A stretch of 55,734 nt of DNA from Myxococcota bacterium (GCA_023150805.1 JAKLKF010000032.1:1-55734), one strand, 5' to 3'; positions 43,975 through 53,056 are shown, counted from the stretch's first letter. Numbers and translations: made by a program. Notes: generated by a model from the letters alone, not told the origin.

Positions 43975-44592
43975 TCAGCCCAGCCGGTGGTTGTGGGCCA
44001 GCCGGGTGTACTTGGCGGCCAGCGCCCGGTGGAAGTCCTCGGCCGCCGGGTCCAGGGTCTTGACCACCTGGCCCGGCGCGCCCAGCACCAGGCTGTGGGG
44101 TGGGATCTGGCGCGCGGCGGGCACCAGCGCGCTGGCGCCGACCACGCTGCCGCGTCCGACGCGGGCCCCGTCGAGCACGGTGGCCTGGATGCCGATCAGG
44201 CAGGCATCCTCGACCATGCAGCCGTGCAGCACGGCGCGGTGTCCGATGACCACGTCGGCACCGACCAGGGTCGGGTCATGGTCCCCCAGATGGATGACCG
44301 TGCCGTCCTGCACGTTGCTGCGGGCGCCGATCTCGATGCGGGCCAGGTCGGCGCGCAGGACGCAGCCCGGCCAGACGCTGGCCTGGGGTCCCAGGCGCAC
44401 GTCGCCCACCAGGACGGCGCCCGGCGCCACGAAGCCGTCGTCGGCCACGGTGGGCACGGTGTCGCGGTAGCGCAGGAAGGTGGCGCCGGGGAAGCGCGCC
44501 CGCAGCGCCTGGAGCGCCGCCTCCAGGGCGGGCAGGTCGGCGGGCGGGCCGGCGGCGAGGTCGACGGTGTCGGTGACGGTGCGGATGGCCAT
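43975..44592 (-). CDS. Gamma-carbonic anhydrase family protein
   Basis: A 205-residue protein built of hexapeptide repeats forming a left-handed beta-helix (GAVLVGDVRLGPQASVWPG, then ADVVIGHRAVLHGC). Zinc-ligand histidines are in place at 101, 118 and 123. An N-terminal extension of about 50 residues precedes the first repeat. The family hydrates CO2 to bicarbonate, though many bacterial members are inactive or act on other substrates. Cytoplasmic. It follows the GNAT-like gene on the same strand by 18 bases. Confidence 0.88.
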   Translation of the reverse strand: MAIRTVTDTVDLAAGPPADLPALEAALQALRARFPGATFLRYRDTVPTVADDGFVAPGAVLVGDVRLGPQASVWPGCVLRADLARIEIGARSNVQDGTVIHLGDHDPTLVGADVVIGHRAVLHGCMVEDACLIGIQATVLDGARVGRGSVVGASALVPAARQIPPHSLVLGAPGQVVKTLDPAAEDFHRALAAKYTRLAHNHRLG

Positions 44593-44610
44593 CGGGGCCT
44601 CGGAGGGGGG

Positions 44611-46506
44611 TCAGGCGGGGAGCAGCCACTCGTCGCGCCAGAGCAGGGCGCAGCCCCGCTGGCATCTGCCGCCGGTGTGCAGCGCCGCGCCCGGGCAGGA
44701 CACTCCCTCGAGCACGACGGCCCCCGTCACGGCGAAGTGCCGCCGCAGGCGCTCGTCATAGGCCCAGGCCATGCGCCGGGCGACCACCGCCTCGGTCCCG
44801 AAATGGGCCGCCATGAGCGCGGGCACGTAGCGGATCCCCTGGTCGCCCGCAGGATCCGCGGCGCAGGTGGCCAGGATGTGCTCCCGTGACGCGATGCGCA
44901 CCCGGTCGCCAGCCTGCCAGCGCCCCGGCGCCTTGCGGTCGGGTCGCGGCGGGGGTGCGGGGGGTACGCCCACCGCGTCCACCCGCTCCAGCCAGCCGTC
45001 GTGCCAGAAGACGGGGCAGCCGCGGTCGCAGCCTCCGGGCGCGAGGAGCTGGGACCCGTCGCAGGTCGCGCCTTTCAAGGTCACCGAGCGCCGCGGCCGG
45101 ACCACGCGCCGGGAGGCTTCGTCGTAGAACTGGTCCACCGCGTCCTGTACGACGAAGGTCTGGCCCGCGTACGAGTCCATCACCTGGGGGATGTAGTACA
45201 GACCCTGCAGCTTGCCGTCCTGCAGGGTGCGTCCGATCCCGGCCCGGTCCTTGACCCGGACGGTGTCTCCGGCCTTCAGGTTCAACGGCTCGGGCGGCTC
45301 GATGGGCTCTGGATGCGAGGCCCGCCGCCGCTCGATGCGCCGGGGCAGTCCGATCCGCAGCCGCTGCACTTCGTGGCGGAGCCGGTCGACGACGACGCGG
45401 AGGGGAGCGGTGTCCGCCTTGGCGTGGTCCAGCAACGAGATGAGCTGACAGTCGGCGGGGTCGGCCAGGCGGGCGCCCGGCCAGACGCGGCTGTTCGCAT
45501 GAAGGGTGGGGATCCAGTCGGGTTCGGGCCCGGGGAGGGGGGTGATCCGCTCCCGCTGCAGCCGGTCCTGGAGCGTCCGCATGGTCAGCGTGCGCGCGCG
45601 GTGGGCGATCCTGGCGCCCGGATCGGCGCCCCACCGATGCAGCGCGGCACGGCCCTGGCGCCCCAGCCAGTCCTGCAGCCCCGTGCGACCGACCGCGCCC
45701 ACCAGGCGCTCATGGGTGGCATAGTGGTACTTGTAGTCCTCATCGCCGATCAGGAAGTCGAAGACCCGGTGGCCGGCGTCCCAGCTCGCCTTCATCAGGT
45801 GCTCGAAGAGCAGCACCCCTGGGCTGTAGATGGCGAAGGCAGGATCGTAGGCCGTGACCCAGCAGCTCATGCGGTCTGGCGCGTGGTGGATGAGCACGGC
45901 CGACAGGGGTTGACCACCCGCAGCGAGCACGGCCAGCCGGAGGTGCCCCTGGGCCAACAGCAGGTGCAGGAGCTGGCGATTGCGGGCCGACCCGAAGCGG
46001 TCCAGGCGCCCGGTCCGGCGGAGCTGGCGCGACTTCCAGGCCAGGCAGCGCTCGAGCAGGTCGTGGTCCGGCGTGTCCAGCGAGAAGCGCACCTTTCCGA
46101 CCTCGCGCCCGATCTTGCGGATCTTGCGGTCGGATTGCCGGAAGGCCCGCCACTGCCGGTCGCTGGTCACCTGGACGAAGGACTCCCAGGTGGAGAAGGC
46201 CGTCCAGTCGATCCACGGGGCGGCGCGGTGCTGCTCGGACCGCGCGGCGGGCTCGCCGTCCACGGTCCGGCTGCTCAGGCTGACCGCCGGCAGACCTGCG
46301 ACCCGGTGGATCGGACCATCGGCCGGGCCCACGCGCTCCTCGTAGAAGTCCACCAGGGGCAGGTGGGGCACGCCCCCGCGGGCCCGGATCAGCAGGTCGT
46401 ACCTGCCTCCCGCCACCTCGACAGTGCCCGGACGCACCTCTTCCCCGGGCAGCAGCACCTGCGCGGCTGCCTGGCTGAACCAGGGGGCGGAGAAGAAGTT
46501 GCTCAT
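44611..46506 (-). CDS. GNAT/FemAB-like acyltransferase with two C-terminal Cys modules
   Basis: A 631-residue protein from ATG 46506. Residues about 1-330 resemble BioF2/CelD-type GNAT proteins, with KSRQLRRTGRLDRF, VLIHHAPDRMSCWVTAYDP, SPGVLLFEHLMKASWDAGHRVFDFLIGDEDYKYHYA broken into those successive motifs. The family adds acyl groups in polysaccharide or lipid pathways. Two related modules follow, at about 408-508 and 527-631. Each opens with AGDxVRV and closes with a Cys-containing GC-RGC-W-WL segment (CDRGCPVFWHDGWLERV; CQRGCALLWRDEWLLPA), suggesting metal binding or disulfides. The module duplication and its fusion to GNAT are unusual. The longer open frame upstream overlaps the ASST-like gene and is unlikely to be translated. 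Confidence 0.7.
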   Translation of the reverse strand: MSNFFSAPWFSQAAAQVLLPGEEVRPGTVEVAGGRYDLLIRARGGVPHLPLVDFYEERVGPADGPIHRVAGLPAVSLSSRTVDGEPAARSEQHRAAPWIDWTAFSTWESFVQVTSDRQWRAFRQSDRKIRKIGREVGKVRFSLDTPDHDLLERCLAWKSRQLRRTGRLDRFGSARNRQLLHLLLAQGHLRLAVLAAGGQPLSAVLIHHAPDRMSCWVTAYDPAFAIYSPGVLLFEHLMKASWDAGHRVFDFLIGDEDYKYHYATHERLVGAVGRTGLQDWLGRQGRAALHRWGADPGARIAHRARTLTMRTLQDRLQRERITPLPGPEPDWIPTLHANSRVWPGARLADPADCQLISLLDHAKADTAPLRVVVDRLRHEVQRLRIGLPRRIERRRASHPEPIEPPEPLNLKAGDTVRVKDRAGIGRTLQDGKLQGLYYIPQVMDSYAGQTFVVQDAVDQFYDEASRRVVRPRRSVTLKGATCDGSQLLAPGGCDRGCPVFWHDGWLERVDAVGVPPAPPPRPDRKAPGRWQAGDRVRIASREHILATCAADPAGDQGIRYVPALMAAHFGTEAVVARRMAWAYDERLRRHFAVTGAVVLEGVSCPGAALHTGGRCQRGCALLWRDEWLLPA

Positions 46507-46528
46507 TGCCCTGGGAGCTAACTTCACT

Positions 46529-46544
46529 GGGGCCGTGCGGCCCC
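46529..46544. other. Perfect GC hairpin between ASST-like and GNAT-like genes
   Basis: GGGGCC, loop GTGC, GGCCCC. The stem lies in the 43-base gap between two co-directional minus-strand genes. It may attenuate or process the transcript; no T-run follows. Confidence 0.4.
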
Positions 46545-46549
46545 GTCCT

Positions 46550-47953
46550 TCACGGCGCAAGGCGGTACAGATCCTCGACCCAGGTGGTGCGGCCGATCAG
46601 GCGATATCCGCGGAACTCCAGGTCCCAGGCCACGACCCCGTCGGGCGTGATCTCCCGCACCCGCGGGGTGGTGCCCGTGTTGTGCAGGGTGTTGCCCCCC
46701 GGTAACCGGTGCGCCTCGCCGGCATAGCGGGCTTCGATGCCGTCTCCCTCGCCGAAGCTCCACAGCTCCCGCAGGACCTGCTCGCCCTCGTCCAGCTCGT
46801 ACTCGCGGACCACGCCCTCGATGTCCACCGGGCTGCGCTGGGAGGAGACCAGCAGGGTGCCCGCGTCGGTCCAGGTGGCGCCGTGCTGGTACTCGAAGGC
46901 CGAGGCGGGCGGGTCGAAGCCCCAGGCGTCGGGGATGTGGCCGAACCAGCGCAGCTCTTCGCCCGTCTCGTAGTCGACCTCGGCGACGAAGGTGCGGTCG
47001 GTGGGGAAGGACAGCAGCAGCGTGTCCCGCTCTTCACTGTAGAAGATGCTGTTGGTGTGGCACCAGTCGGTCAGGCCCAGCTCGGCGTAGAAGGGGCGGC
47101 AGTCCCAGACCGTGTCCTCGCTGCCGTCGGGGTTGCGGCGCTGCAACACCTCGCTGTTGCTGGTGGCCGCGCCCCACAGGATCGAGCGGTCGGGCAGCTC
47201 GATGAAGCAGTGGTGCATGCCCGGTGCGTCGATGGTCTGTGTGATCACGCCGTCCAGCTTCATGCGGTGGATCTGTGAGCCCGCGCCGCCGTCGAAGTCC
47301 GACCAGTAGGTGCTCACATCCCACAGGATGTCGCCGTCCAGCGACTGCCGCAGGTAGATGGTGAAGTGCTCGTCGATCCCGGGCATCGCCCAGACCAGGC
47401 GGCCCTGCCGGTCGATCACCCACATCCAGTAGTGCCCCTCGTCCCAACCACCCGCGTCACCGTTGATGCTGCCGAGCAGGAAGTGGCCGGTGGGCTCCCA
47501 GATGTCGGGCTCGCTGGCCAGCAGGCTCCAGCCGGGAAAGCCCACGGGCAGCACGCCGGTAGTGGCAGACTGTGACTCGCTCTCGTGGCCGTGCTCGTCG
47601 ACGACCCGCAGGTTCACCGTGTGGTCGTAGGGCACGCCGACGACGATCTGGGTGGCTCCGCCGGGCTCGCGCAGCAGCGCGGGCGAGGGGCTCCAGACCC
47701 CCGGGTCGACCTCGACCTCGACCCAGCTCGTCGTCGCTTCGGCTTGTGTCCAGGAGACGGTCAACAGGGAGCGGATCTCGGGGTGCAGCGCGACCTCGAC
47801 CTCCGAGAAGGGCACATCGGCGCCGCCGTCGCCGGTGCCGCCGCCGTCGCCAGTGCCGCCGCCGTCGCTGGTGCCGCCATCGGAGGAGCCCGTGTCGTCG
47901 GGGGGAGGCGACTTGGCGTCGCAGGCCAGCAGGAGGGTGAGGAGCAGGATCAT
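46550..47953 (-). CDS. Arylsulfotransferase (ASST)-like lipoprotein
   Basis: A 467-residue protein with a short lipoprotein signal (ILLLTLLLAC, Cys11) and a Gly/Asp/Thr linker with GGGTGD repeats. A fibronectin-like strand region precedes a propeller of the ASST type. Characteristic segments are YWMWVIDRQGRLVWAMPG, MHHCFIELPDRSILWG, DWCHTNSIFY, EYQHGATWTDAGTLLVS, and the closing pattern VAWDLEFRGYRLIGRTTW. The His residues in HHC and WCH match positions used for phenol sulfate transfer in the family, but bacterial homologues with lipid anchors may have other roles. TAGGCT six bases before the ATG predicts a leaderless mRNA. Confidence 0.8.
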   Translation of the reverse strand: MILLLTLLLACDAKSPPPDDTGSSDGGTSDGGGTGDGGGTGDGGADVPFSEVEVALHPEIRSLLTVSWTQAEATTSWVEVEVDPGVWSPSPALLREPGGATQIVVGVPYDHTVNLRVVDEHGHESESQSATTGVLPVGFPGWSLLASEPDIWEPTGHFLLGSINGDAGGWDEGHYWMWVIDRQGRLVWAMPGIDEHFTIYLRQSLDGDILWDVSTYWSDFDGGAGSQIHRMKLDGVITQTIDAPGMHHCFIELPDRSILWGAATSNSEVLQRRNPDGSEDTVWDCRPFYAELGLTDWCHTNSIFYSEERDTLLLSFPTDRTFVAEVDYETGEELRWFGHIPDAWGFDPPASAFEYQHGATWTDAGTLLVSSQRSPVDIEGVVREYELDEGEQVLRELWSFGEGDGIEARYAGEAHRLPGGNTLHNTGTTPRVREITPDGVVAWDLEFRGYRLIGRTTWVEDLYRLAP

Positions 47954-47959
47954 GCTGGC

Positions 47960-47968
47960 AGCCTACCC
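47960..47968 (-). promoter_or_regulatory. GGGTAGGCT, predicted leaderless start of ASST-like gene
   Basis: The minus strand reads GGGTAGGCT, six bases (GCCAGC) from the ATG at 47953. It is the same 9-mer as in the promoter regions at 33587 and 39603, but here too close for a leader. Confidence 0.45.
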
Positions 47969-47990
47969 GCCCGCGTGCCAGAGTGCGCCC

Positions 47991-48347
47991 ATGTCGCCCT
48001 GCCACCCACTCCGCCTGTTCCAGCTCCTGCCCCCTCTGCTCGTCGCCTGCGGCGGCGGCGGCGTGCCCTGCCGGGACCCGCTGATCACGGTCTCGCCGAT
48101 GGGAGGGGGCGCCACCTCCTGCACGGTCATCTGGGAGCGGTGCGAGGACGATCACAGCTATATCACGACCTGTGACGACTCGACCTATGACGGGGCGTAC
48201 TCCTGCCTGTGCACCTCGACGAACACGGGCTTCGCCCGGCTCGACTACACCTTCGAGTCCAGCGCCTACTGCGAGCTGGACGAAGCCGCCATGACCGAGG
48301 CGGCGGCCGACGGCTGCGGGTGGGACATCCGCCTCGACGCGGAGTGA
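47991..48347 (+). CDS. Small Cys-rich lipoprotein of unknown function
   Basis: A 118-residue protein with a lipoprotein signal (LFQLLPPLLVAC, Cys20), a Gly spacer, and a mature domain of about 95 residues holding eight further cysteines (VPC, TSC, ERC, TTC, SCLC, YC, GC) that probably form disulfides outside the cytoplasm. There is no recognisable family. It is divergent from the ASST-like gene by 37 bases. CAGAGT six bases before the ATG would fit a leaderless start, though it departs from consensus. Confidence 0.65.
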   Translation: MSPCHPLRLFQLLPPLLVACGGGGVPCRDPLITVSPMGGGATSCTVIWERCEDDHSYITTCDDSTYDGAYSCLCTSTNTGFARLDYTFESSAYCELDEAAMTEAAADGCGWDIRLDAE

Positions 48348-48362
48348 TCGGCCCCAGAGGGA

Positions 48363-50171
48363 TCAGTCCTTGAGCTTGTAGTCGAAGCCCACCTCCAGCG
48401 CCTCGCCCATCACCAGCAGCTTCTCGAAGTACCAGGGCGTGCCGTCCAGCGGCAGGGCGACCTTGACCGGCTGCACGCCGGCGCCCATCGCGTCGCTGTC
48501 GTACAGGGCCTGGGCCTGCTGCTGGACCTGGGCCACCGCCTCGGCCGAGGACACGCCGCCCAGGTCGATGGGGGTGAACCACTCGACCTGGCGCAGGCTG
48601 CCCTCGATGGACGACTCCTTGACCTTGGCCTGCTCGGGCACGTAGACCGTCCAGGCCACCGCGGTCGCCGGCACGTCGGCCCGTGGCAGGGTGGCCTGGA
48701 AGCGGCCGGAGCCCGCCGCGCCGTCCTCGACGTAGACGATCTCGACCGCGAAGCGCGCCAGGTCGCCGCCGCTGCTCTGGCTGCGGGCCAGGGGCACCAG
48801 GAAGCTGCCGTCCTCGGCCCGGGCGGGCTTGACGGCGCGGCCGCCGACGAAGGTCGACCAGGGGGTCGCGCCGGTCGGCAGGTCCAGCTCCAGGAACTGG
48901 GCGCGGTTGTTGCGCATGGCGTAGGTGACCTGCGTCATGCGACGCCCGTCGGGGGTGAGCACGGTCGTCGCGGCCGCCTGGTCGATGATGGTGACCAGCA
49001 TGTCGACGTCGTCGTGCTGGCGCACCTCCAGGGGGATCTGCCAGCCCTCCTTGCCGTAGCGGTATCCCAGCAGGACCGGCCAGTCGGTCTGGCCCAGGAT
49101 GGCGGCGGGCAGCTCGCGCACGTCGACGGGGCGGGCGACCGCGGCCTGGCCGGCGCGGACCTCCAGGTTGCTGCGGGCGTCGACGCCGACGAAGCCCTTG
49201 ACCCGCTCGGCGCCCCGCACCTGCAGGTCGGGCAGGGTCACCGTGCCGCCGCCCTCGGGCATGGGCTTCTCGTAGTCCAGGGTCAGGGCGTAGCTGCCCT
49301 GGGCCTCGAAGTTGAGCGAGGCGGTCACGACCTTGCGGTCGCCCTGGTCGGTGACGGCCCAGTCGCCCAGGCCCTGGCCGGTGACGTCGAGCACGGTGAC
49401 GTCGGCGGGCAGGTCCACGGTGAAGGTGTCGGTGCCGGCGAACAGGATGCTGTAGTTCACGGTGCTGCGGCCCGAGAGCAGCCCCTCGCCGACGCCGATC
49501 AGCGCCTGGTGCTCGGCGTAGACCCGGGCGGTGCCGGCGGCGACGGCCTCCTCGGTCGCGCGCTGCCAGGCGACCGACAGGTTGCCGGTGGCCGGCAGCA
49601 GGGCCTGCATGATCCGCCGCTCGCCCTGGAGGCGGTCGCTGACCTGCTGGGCGCCGGCCACGGTGAAGTCCAGCTCCTCCCGGGCCGGCACGGTCAGCTC
49701 GACCTCGGTGCCGCCGGAGGGCGCCAGGGGGAAGGCGAAGCCCGACCGCCCACCCTCGTCGAAGGTGGTGACGGCGAACTCCAGGTCCAGGGTGACCGGG
49801 CCGGCGTCGTCGGTGATGAAGGTGTACCAGCCACCGTCCAGGTAGATGGGCGCCTCCTTGCCGGCGATGCGCGCCGAGCGCAGGGCGACGCTGGTCGGCA
49901 GCAGGGGCACGGTGGTCCAGCCCTGGTCGTTGAGCACCTCGACCTTCAGCGTGGCGCGGAACAGGGTGGCCTCACCGTCCACGGTGCCGGCGTAGCGGGC
50001 GCTGCTGATGGCCCAGGCCCGGGGCGAGGGCTGGGGCTTTTCCTTGGGGGCGTGGCCCTGCTCCCACAGGGTCTTGAAGTCCTGCCAGGGCAGCACGACG
50101 CGGGCGGCGGGGATGTCCTGGGCGCGGGCCTGGACGGTCAGGGCGATGAGCAGGGCGGGCAGCAGCGTCAT
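48363..50171 (-). CDS. Large secreted beta-rich protein, paralogue of upstream neighbour
   Basis: A 602-residue protein with a signal peptide (LLPALLIALTVQARAQ). The body is predominantly predicted beta strands with repeated PLLPTSVALRSARI- and VTLDLEF-like sandwiches. A central RMTQVTYAMRNNRAQFLELDLPTGA segment closely resembles LLRCRYQVRNDRNQYLALTLPDGA in the upstream protein. Both end in a similar strand pair (EALEVGFDYKLKD; DALAVTLTYRLRD). The two genes are separated by 18 bases and form an operon. It is probably periplasmic or surface-located; I do not recognise a catalytic motif. Confidence 0.65.
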   Translation of the reverse strand: MTLLPALLIALTVQARAQDIPAARVVLPWQDFKTLWEQGHAPKEKPQPSPRAWAISSARYAGTVDGEATLFRATLKVEVLNDQGWTTVPLLPTSVALRSARIAGKEAPIYLDGGWYTFITDDAGPVTLDLEFAVTTFDEGGRSGFAFPLAPSGGTEVELTVPAREELDFTVAGAQQVSDRLQGERRIMQALLPATGNLSVAWQRATEEAVAAGTARVYAEHQALIGVGEGLLSGRSTVNYSILFAGTDTFTVDLPADVTVLDVTGQGLGDWAVTDQGDRKVVTASLNFEAQGSYALTLDYEKPMPEGGGTVTLPDLQVRGAERVKGFVGVDARSNLEVRAGQAAVARPVDVRELPAAILGQTDWPVLLGYRYGKEGWQIPLEVRQHDDVDMLVTIIDQAAATTVLTPDGRRMTQVTYAMRNNRAQFLELDLPTGATPWSTFVGGRAVKPARAEDGSFLVPLARSQSSGGDLARFAVEIVYVEDGAAGSGRFQATLPRADVPATAVAWTVYVPEQAKVKESSIEGSLRQVEWFTPIDLGGVSSAEAVAQVQQQAQALYDSDAMGAGVQPVKVALPLDGTPWYFEKLLVMGEALEVGFDYKLKD

Positions 50172-50189
50172 GGCGGGCTCCGGGTGGGT

Positions 50190-52934
50190 TCAGTCGCGCA
50201 GGCGGTAGGTCAGGGTGACGGCCAGGGCGTCGCCGGGGGCCAGCAGCTTCTGCTCGAGCAGCAGGCGCTGGCCGGCGCGGGGCGGGCGCACGGAGAGGGG
50301 GGCGGCGGTGACGGCGGGGTCCATGGCCAGGGCGGTGGGGACGGTGGATCCGGCGGGGGCCGAGGTCGAGACCGGGGGGGTGGGCGGCGGGGCAGGAGGC
50401 GGAGGCGGGGCCTCGGCCGGCTTCGGGGAGGCCGGGGCCCGGCGGGACTCGGCGCTGGTGGCCTGGGCCCTGCCCCCGCCCCCCAGGCCCGCACCACGGC
50501 TTCCCAGGCCCGCCCCCCGGCCGCCCCCGCGGACGGCCACGGCCGTGTCGGGCGAGGGCTCGGCCTGGGGCGTCGGCGCGGCGGCGGCTCCGTGCAGGCC
50601 GGCCAGCAGGCCCGCGATGCCCTGCTCGGCCGCGGCGCGCTCCGGGGGCAGGATCCCGTCCACCACGATGACCAGCTCGCCCTGCTCGATGGGCAGCTCG
50701 CTCTGCTCGATGACCAGCTCGCTCTGCTCGATGACCAGCTCGCTCTGCTCGATGGGCAGGTCCGCCGCCTCCTCCCACGCCTGGACCGGCGCAGGCTCGG
50801 GGGGCCACTCCACCACCTCCTCGGCCTGCACCACCTCCACCGCCTGGACCTCGCTCCGGCTCTCCTTGTCCTGGGCGTCCTTCTTGCGCTTCAGCGCGAC
50901 CGTGACCTCGTCCAGCTTCTTGCGGGTCTCCTCCAGCATCACCTTCTGGTCGACGGACTCGGTGTCCTCGACGACGGCCAGGTCGCGGGTGAGCTGCTCC
51001 AGCTCGGCCAGCACCTCCTGGGCCACCTCGTAGTCCCCGGCGCGCAGGGCCTCCTCGGCCTCCTGCTTCTTCTCGCTCTGTTCACTCTCCATGCCGCTGG
51101 TCTTGGCGCGGGCCATCGCGCGCACGCGGCGGGCCTGGTCGTCGTCCTGGGCGCGGTCCTCGCCGGTCAGGACGTCGACGTTCTGCAGCAGGTCGCGGGC
51201 CGCCTGGTTGTCGCCGTCCCAGGCCAGCGACTGCTCCAGCATCCCGCGGGCGACGTCGAAGCGGTTGTCCTGGTAGGCGCGGTAGGCCAGGTTCCACGTC
51301 TCCTGGCTCTGTTCGCGCCGGGCCTCGGCGGCGTCCTCCAGCGCCAGGGTGCCGTCGCCCACCGCGGCGACCCGGTCGATGACCAGCACCTCGCCGCCCT
51401 CGGTCCAGGCCTGCACCACGGTGGGCCGACCGTCCACGTGGCGCTGGCGGGCGCCGGGGGGCAGGACCACCTCCCAGCGGGCGTGGGCGACGGGCGCGTC
51501 GACGGCGGGGGCGGTGAGCGTGCGCTGGCCGCGGGCCTCCCAGGGGCGCTCCGGCGCCAGCAGCGCCACCTCGACCGGGAAGGCGACCAGGCCGGACAGG
51601 GTCTCGACGGACTTCTCCAGCGGGATGAACAGGCGGTCGCCGTCGCGCACGGGCTGGACCACGCGGCCGGCGACGCGCACGCCCAGCGGCCGGGCGCCGT
51701 CGGGCAGGGTGAGCGCCAGGTACTGGTTGCGGTCGTTGCGCACCTGGTAGCGGCAGCGCAGCAGGGCGCGGCCGTGGGCGGCGTAGGCGACCTCGATCCG
51801 GGCCTCGTCCACGAAGGTGGGCGGCGCGTCGACGGGCGAGAGGTCGAGCACGCGCAGGGAGAGCGCCGGGCTGTTGCCGGTCAGGGCCAGGGTCGAGACG
51901 ACGGCGCCGTCGACCAGGCCTCGCCCCCACGCCGGCAGGTCGCGGCCGGCGACGGGCTGGAGTCCCCGGTCGGGGCGGGGCACGACGGTGCCCTGGTCGC
52001 CCAGGTGGACGGTGACGAAGCCCTGCTCGAGCTGGCCGGAGGTGGTGACGGGCAGGGGCAGTGCGGCGGGCGCCCCGTCCGAGGAGGGGGCGGGCGCCCG
52101 CCACGCCAGGGACAGCTCGACCGTGCCCAGCAGGGGGCGGGAGAGGCGCACCCGGACCAGGTCGCCGCTGCGCTCCCAGCCAGCGACGGCGGCGCCCTCG
52201 ACCTGCAGGTCCTCCACGGCGGGCAGGCGCAGGTCCAGGTGGGAGACGGGCTGGTGGGCGGCGGTGGCCCGGACGCGGGCGCGGCCCTGGATCCCGCTGC
52301 CGTCGACGCGCAGGGCGGCGGCCAGGCGGGCCTGGACCACGCCGGGGCGAGGGGCGGGCGGGGTCGGCGGCCGCCAGGACAGCTCGACCGCGCCGGTGGG
52401 CGGCAGGCTGAAGTGGCCCGCGCCGGTCGCCAGGCCCTGGGCCACGTGGGCCTGCCAGGGACCCCGGACCTGCACGGTCGCGCGGGGCGCGGGCAGCAGG
52501 GGCAGCGTCAGCTCCGGGCGCGGGGTGGCGACGGTGCCGGCCAGGCGCAGGCGGTGGCGACCGGCGGGCAGGACGGCGGCCAGGGCGCGCCAGCCGCTGG
52601 GGTCCGGCGGCAGGGCGACGGGGCGGCCGTCCAGGGTGGCGCTCGACAGGGCCAGATCGGCGCCGATGACCGGCAGGTGGACCGGCCCGGCGGCGAGCAC
52701 GTCCAGGTCCAGGACCAGCTCCAGGGCGGTCTCGTCGCCGGGGGTGACCGTCAGGTCCAGGGACGCGGGCAGCAGGCCGGTCGGCGGGGCGGGCGGTGGC
52801 GGGGCTGGCGGACGAAGTGTCTCCAGGTCCACCGTGACGACCAGCGGCGCCGGGTCGTCGCCGAGCGGGTCCGGCGCTGGCAGCGCTGCGGCCAGGGCGG
52901 CGGGAGGCAGGAGCAGGGCGAGCAGGGAGGGCAC
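50190..52934 (-). CDS. Large secreted beta-rich protein with heptad EQSELVI repeats
   Basis: A 914-residue protein from GTG 52934 with a signal peptide (VPSLLALLLPPAALAAA). Residues about 60-500 are beta-rich, as in the downstream paralogue. They lead to a helical stretch that includes a TPR-like unit (WNLAYRAYQDNRFDVARGML) and a long charged coiled coil (EQSEKKQEAEEALRAGDYEV, LEETRKKLDEVTVALKRKKD). Four 7-residue repeats of the E-Q-S-E-L-V-I type follow, then Gly/Arg-rich and Pro-rich linkers and the shared C-terminal strand motif. Such a layout suits an envelope scaffold or adhesion-related protein. Function unknown. Confidence 0.65.
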   Translation of the reverse strand: MPSLLALLLPPAALAAALPAPDPLGDDPAPLVVTVDLETLRPPAPPPPAPPTGLLPASLDLTVTPGDETALELVLDLDVLAAGPVHLPVIGADLALSSATLDGRPVALPPDPSGWRALAAVLPAGRHRLRLAGTVATPRPELTLPLLPAPRATVQVRGPWQAHVAQGLATGAGHFSLPPTGAVELSWRPPTPPAPRPGVVQARLAAALRVDGSGIQGRARVRATAAHQPVSHLDLRLPAVEDLQVEGAAVAGWERSGDLVRVRLSRPLLGTVELSLAWRAPAPSSDGAPAALPLPVTTSGQLEQGFVTVHLGDQGTVVPRPDRGLQPVAGRDLPAWGRGLVDGAVVSTLALTGNSPALSLRVLDLSPVDAPPTFVDEARIEVAYAAHGRALLRCRYQVRNDRNQYLALTLPDGARPLGVRVAGRVVQPVRDGDRLFIPLEKSVETLSGLVAFPVEVALLAPERPWEARGQRTLTAPAVDAPVAHARWEVVLPPGARQRHVDGRPTVVQAWTEGGEVLVIDRVAAVGDGTLALEDAAEARREQSQETWNLAYRAYQDNRFDVARGMLEQSLAWDGDNQAARDLLQNVDVLTGEDRAQDDDQARRVRAMARAKTSGMESEQSEKKQEAEEALRAGDYEVAQEVLAELEQLTRDLAVVEDTESVDQKVMLEETRKKLDEVTVALKRKKDAQDKESRSEVQAVEVVQAEEVVEWPPEPAPVQAWEEAADLPIEQSELVIEQSELVIEQSELPIEQGELVIVVDGILPPERAAAEQGIAGLLAGLHGAAAAPTPQAEPSPDTAVAVRGGGRGAGLGSRGAGLGGGGRAQATSAESRRAPASPKPAEAPPPPPAPPPTPPVSTSAPAGSTVPTALAMDPAVTAAPLSVRPPRAGQRLLLEQKLLAPGDALAVTLTYRLRD
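50671..50754 (-). repeat. Four 21-bp tandem repeats encoding EQSELVI-type heptads
   Basis: Four 21-base units at 50671, 50692, 50713 and 50734 differ by only a few bases. The unit length keeps frame, so copy-number change would alter linker length without breaking the gene. Confidence 0.85.
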
Positions 52935-53020
52935 GGTCCGCCGGGGGTCGGTCTGCCCGACAACGGGGTTCGGCCCCGGTTCCTTACACCGTTGCGCTTC
53001 CCGGTGGCGCGGCCCTCGGC

Positions 53021-53026
53021 TACCCT
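53021..53026 (+). promoter_or_regulatory. -10-like TACCCT upstream of vWA lipoprotein
   Basis: TACCCT lies 30 bases before the ATG at 53057, in the 122-base divergent spacer between the vWA gene and the large secreted protein. No clear -35 element is visible. Confidence 0.35.
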
Positions 53027-53056
53027 GCGGCCGCCCTCCACACCCGGACACCGGTC

